A stretch of DNA of 64,000 nt from Methylobacterium sp. J-088 (GTDB lineage Bacteria > Pseudomonadota > Alphaproteobacteria > Rhizobiales > Beijerinckiaceae): assembly GCF_022829295.1 (NCBI RefSeq), contig NZ_JAKSYH010000248.1:30001-94000 (forward strand), given 5' to 3'. The translations under genes and the position numbers were made by a program. Under the pieces are notes generated by a model, which saw only the letters and a list, made by a program, of their open reading frames with translations, was not told the DNA's origin and searched no databases. Numbering within the stretch: position 1 is the stretch's first letter; every line of letters begins with the position of its first letter. Of this stretch, positions 63,677 to 64,000 are shown piece after piece.

Positions 63677-63889
63677 ATGGCGGATCCGAACGGGCAGCAG
63701 CTTTCGGACGAGGAACTCGATCGCTTGGCCCGCAAGTTGTTCGCGGAGGTCCGGGCCGAGAGCCCCGAGGCGAAGGCGGGACGGGCCCTGGAGAGCGCTG
63801 GCGCGATCGCCGGAGAGGTCATCCCGGTCCTGCCCGACTGGCTCCTGTCCGATGACGGCGCTGCGAAGGCGAGCCAGCGCGGCGACTGA
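63677..63889 (+). CDS. small hypothetical protein
   Basis: 70 aa from ATG 63677 behind GAGGAGG, a strong ribosome-binding site. The N-terminal acidic helix (LSDEELDRLARKLFAEVRAE) is followed by a hydrophobic patch (GEVIPVLPDWLLSDDGAA). No domain is known. Confidence 0.6.
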   Translation: MADPNGQQLSDEELDRLARKLFAEVRAESPEAKAGRALESAGAIAGEVIPVLPDWLLSDDGAAKASQRGD

Positions 63890-64000
63890 ACGGTACCCGG
63901 CACGATTGACCGGCGCGACCGAGGTATCGGCATCAGGGGGCCTTCTGCCCGTTTCCCATCGCGCCTAGGTCGGGCACGGCGTCGGAAACGTCCAGGCCGC

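Overview
The window is high-GC, densely coded DNA from an alphaproteobacterium, most likely of the Hyphomicrobiales and close to Methylobacterium. The evidence is the base composition, a MucR/Ros regulator, CtrA-type TTAA-N7-TTAA boxes, parS-like sites, a catalase-like peroxidase with a b561 partner, several Dpp-type transporters and many short lineage-specific proteins. No rRNA, tRNA, CRISPR array, prophage or insertion sequence was seen.

Layout. 0.8-6 kb: a catalase-like peroxidase translationally coupled to cytochrome b561, then an electrophile-response unit: a NemR-type repressor with two copies of its putative operator, a small protein, a DJ-1/PfpI protein and an amidase. 6-20 kb: a cystathionine gamma-synthase family enzyme, an HNH protein, a 2-hydroxyacid dehydrogenase, a first small-RNA gene, a cupredoxin, LysR and YceI, a coupled basic-amino-acid decarboxylase and GNAT acetyltransferase, a spermidine-synthase-like protein, small conserved proteins and an M20 carbamoylase. 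20-30 kb: PAS and HbpS-like proteins, a divergent Mfd-like helicase, a multi-PAS hybrid histidine kinase, and a low-GC patch with a methyltransferase and a VirK/DUF535 protein. 30-41 kb: a second copy of the small RNA, DUF2891, CDP-diacylglycerol diphosphatase, LysR, a Dpp-type operon with an M20 peptidase, and a MucR-family regulator. 42-53 kb: a NitT/TauT permease-ATPase pair without a binding protein, a second complete Dpp operon with an amidohydrolase, and a divergent extra dual-ATPase. 53-59 kb: a Trm112-like/methyltransferase fusion, a 5' gene remnant, an LLM monooxygenase and a large molybdopterin oxidoreductase. 59-64 kb: an operon-like row of a REC-only response regulator, two small coiled-coil proteins and a crescentin-like coiled-coil protein, with two CtrA boxes in the divergent promoter region.

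The most notable signals are (i) two dispersed genes for the same terminator-ended small RNA with an exposed anti-Shine-Dalgarno-like CCTCCC element; (ii) the NemR unit with conserved redox Cys/Lys residues and duplicated operators controlling a DJ-1 protein; (iii) the CtrA-box-flanked coiled-coil cluster; and (iv) two identical parS-like 16-mers, in opposite orientation, 29 kb apart in intergenic DNA, which suggest an origin-proximal location.
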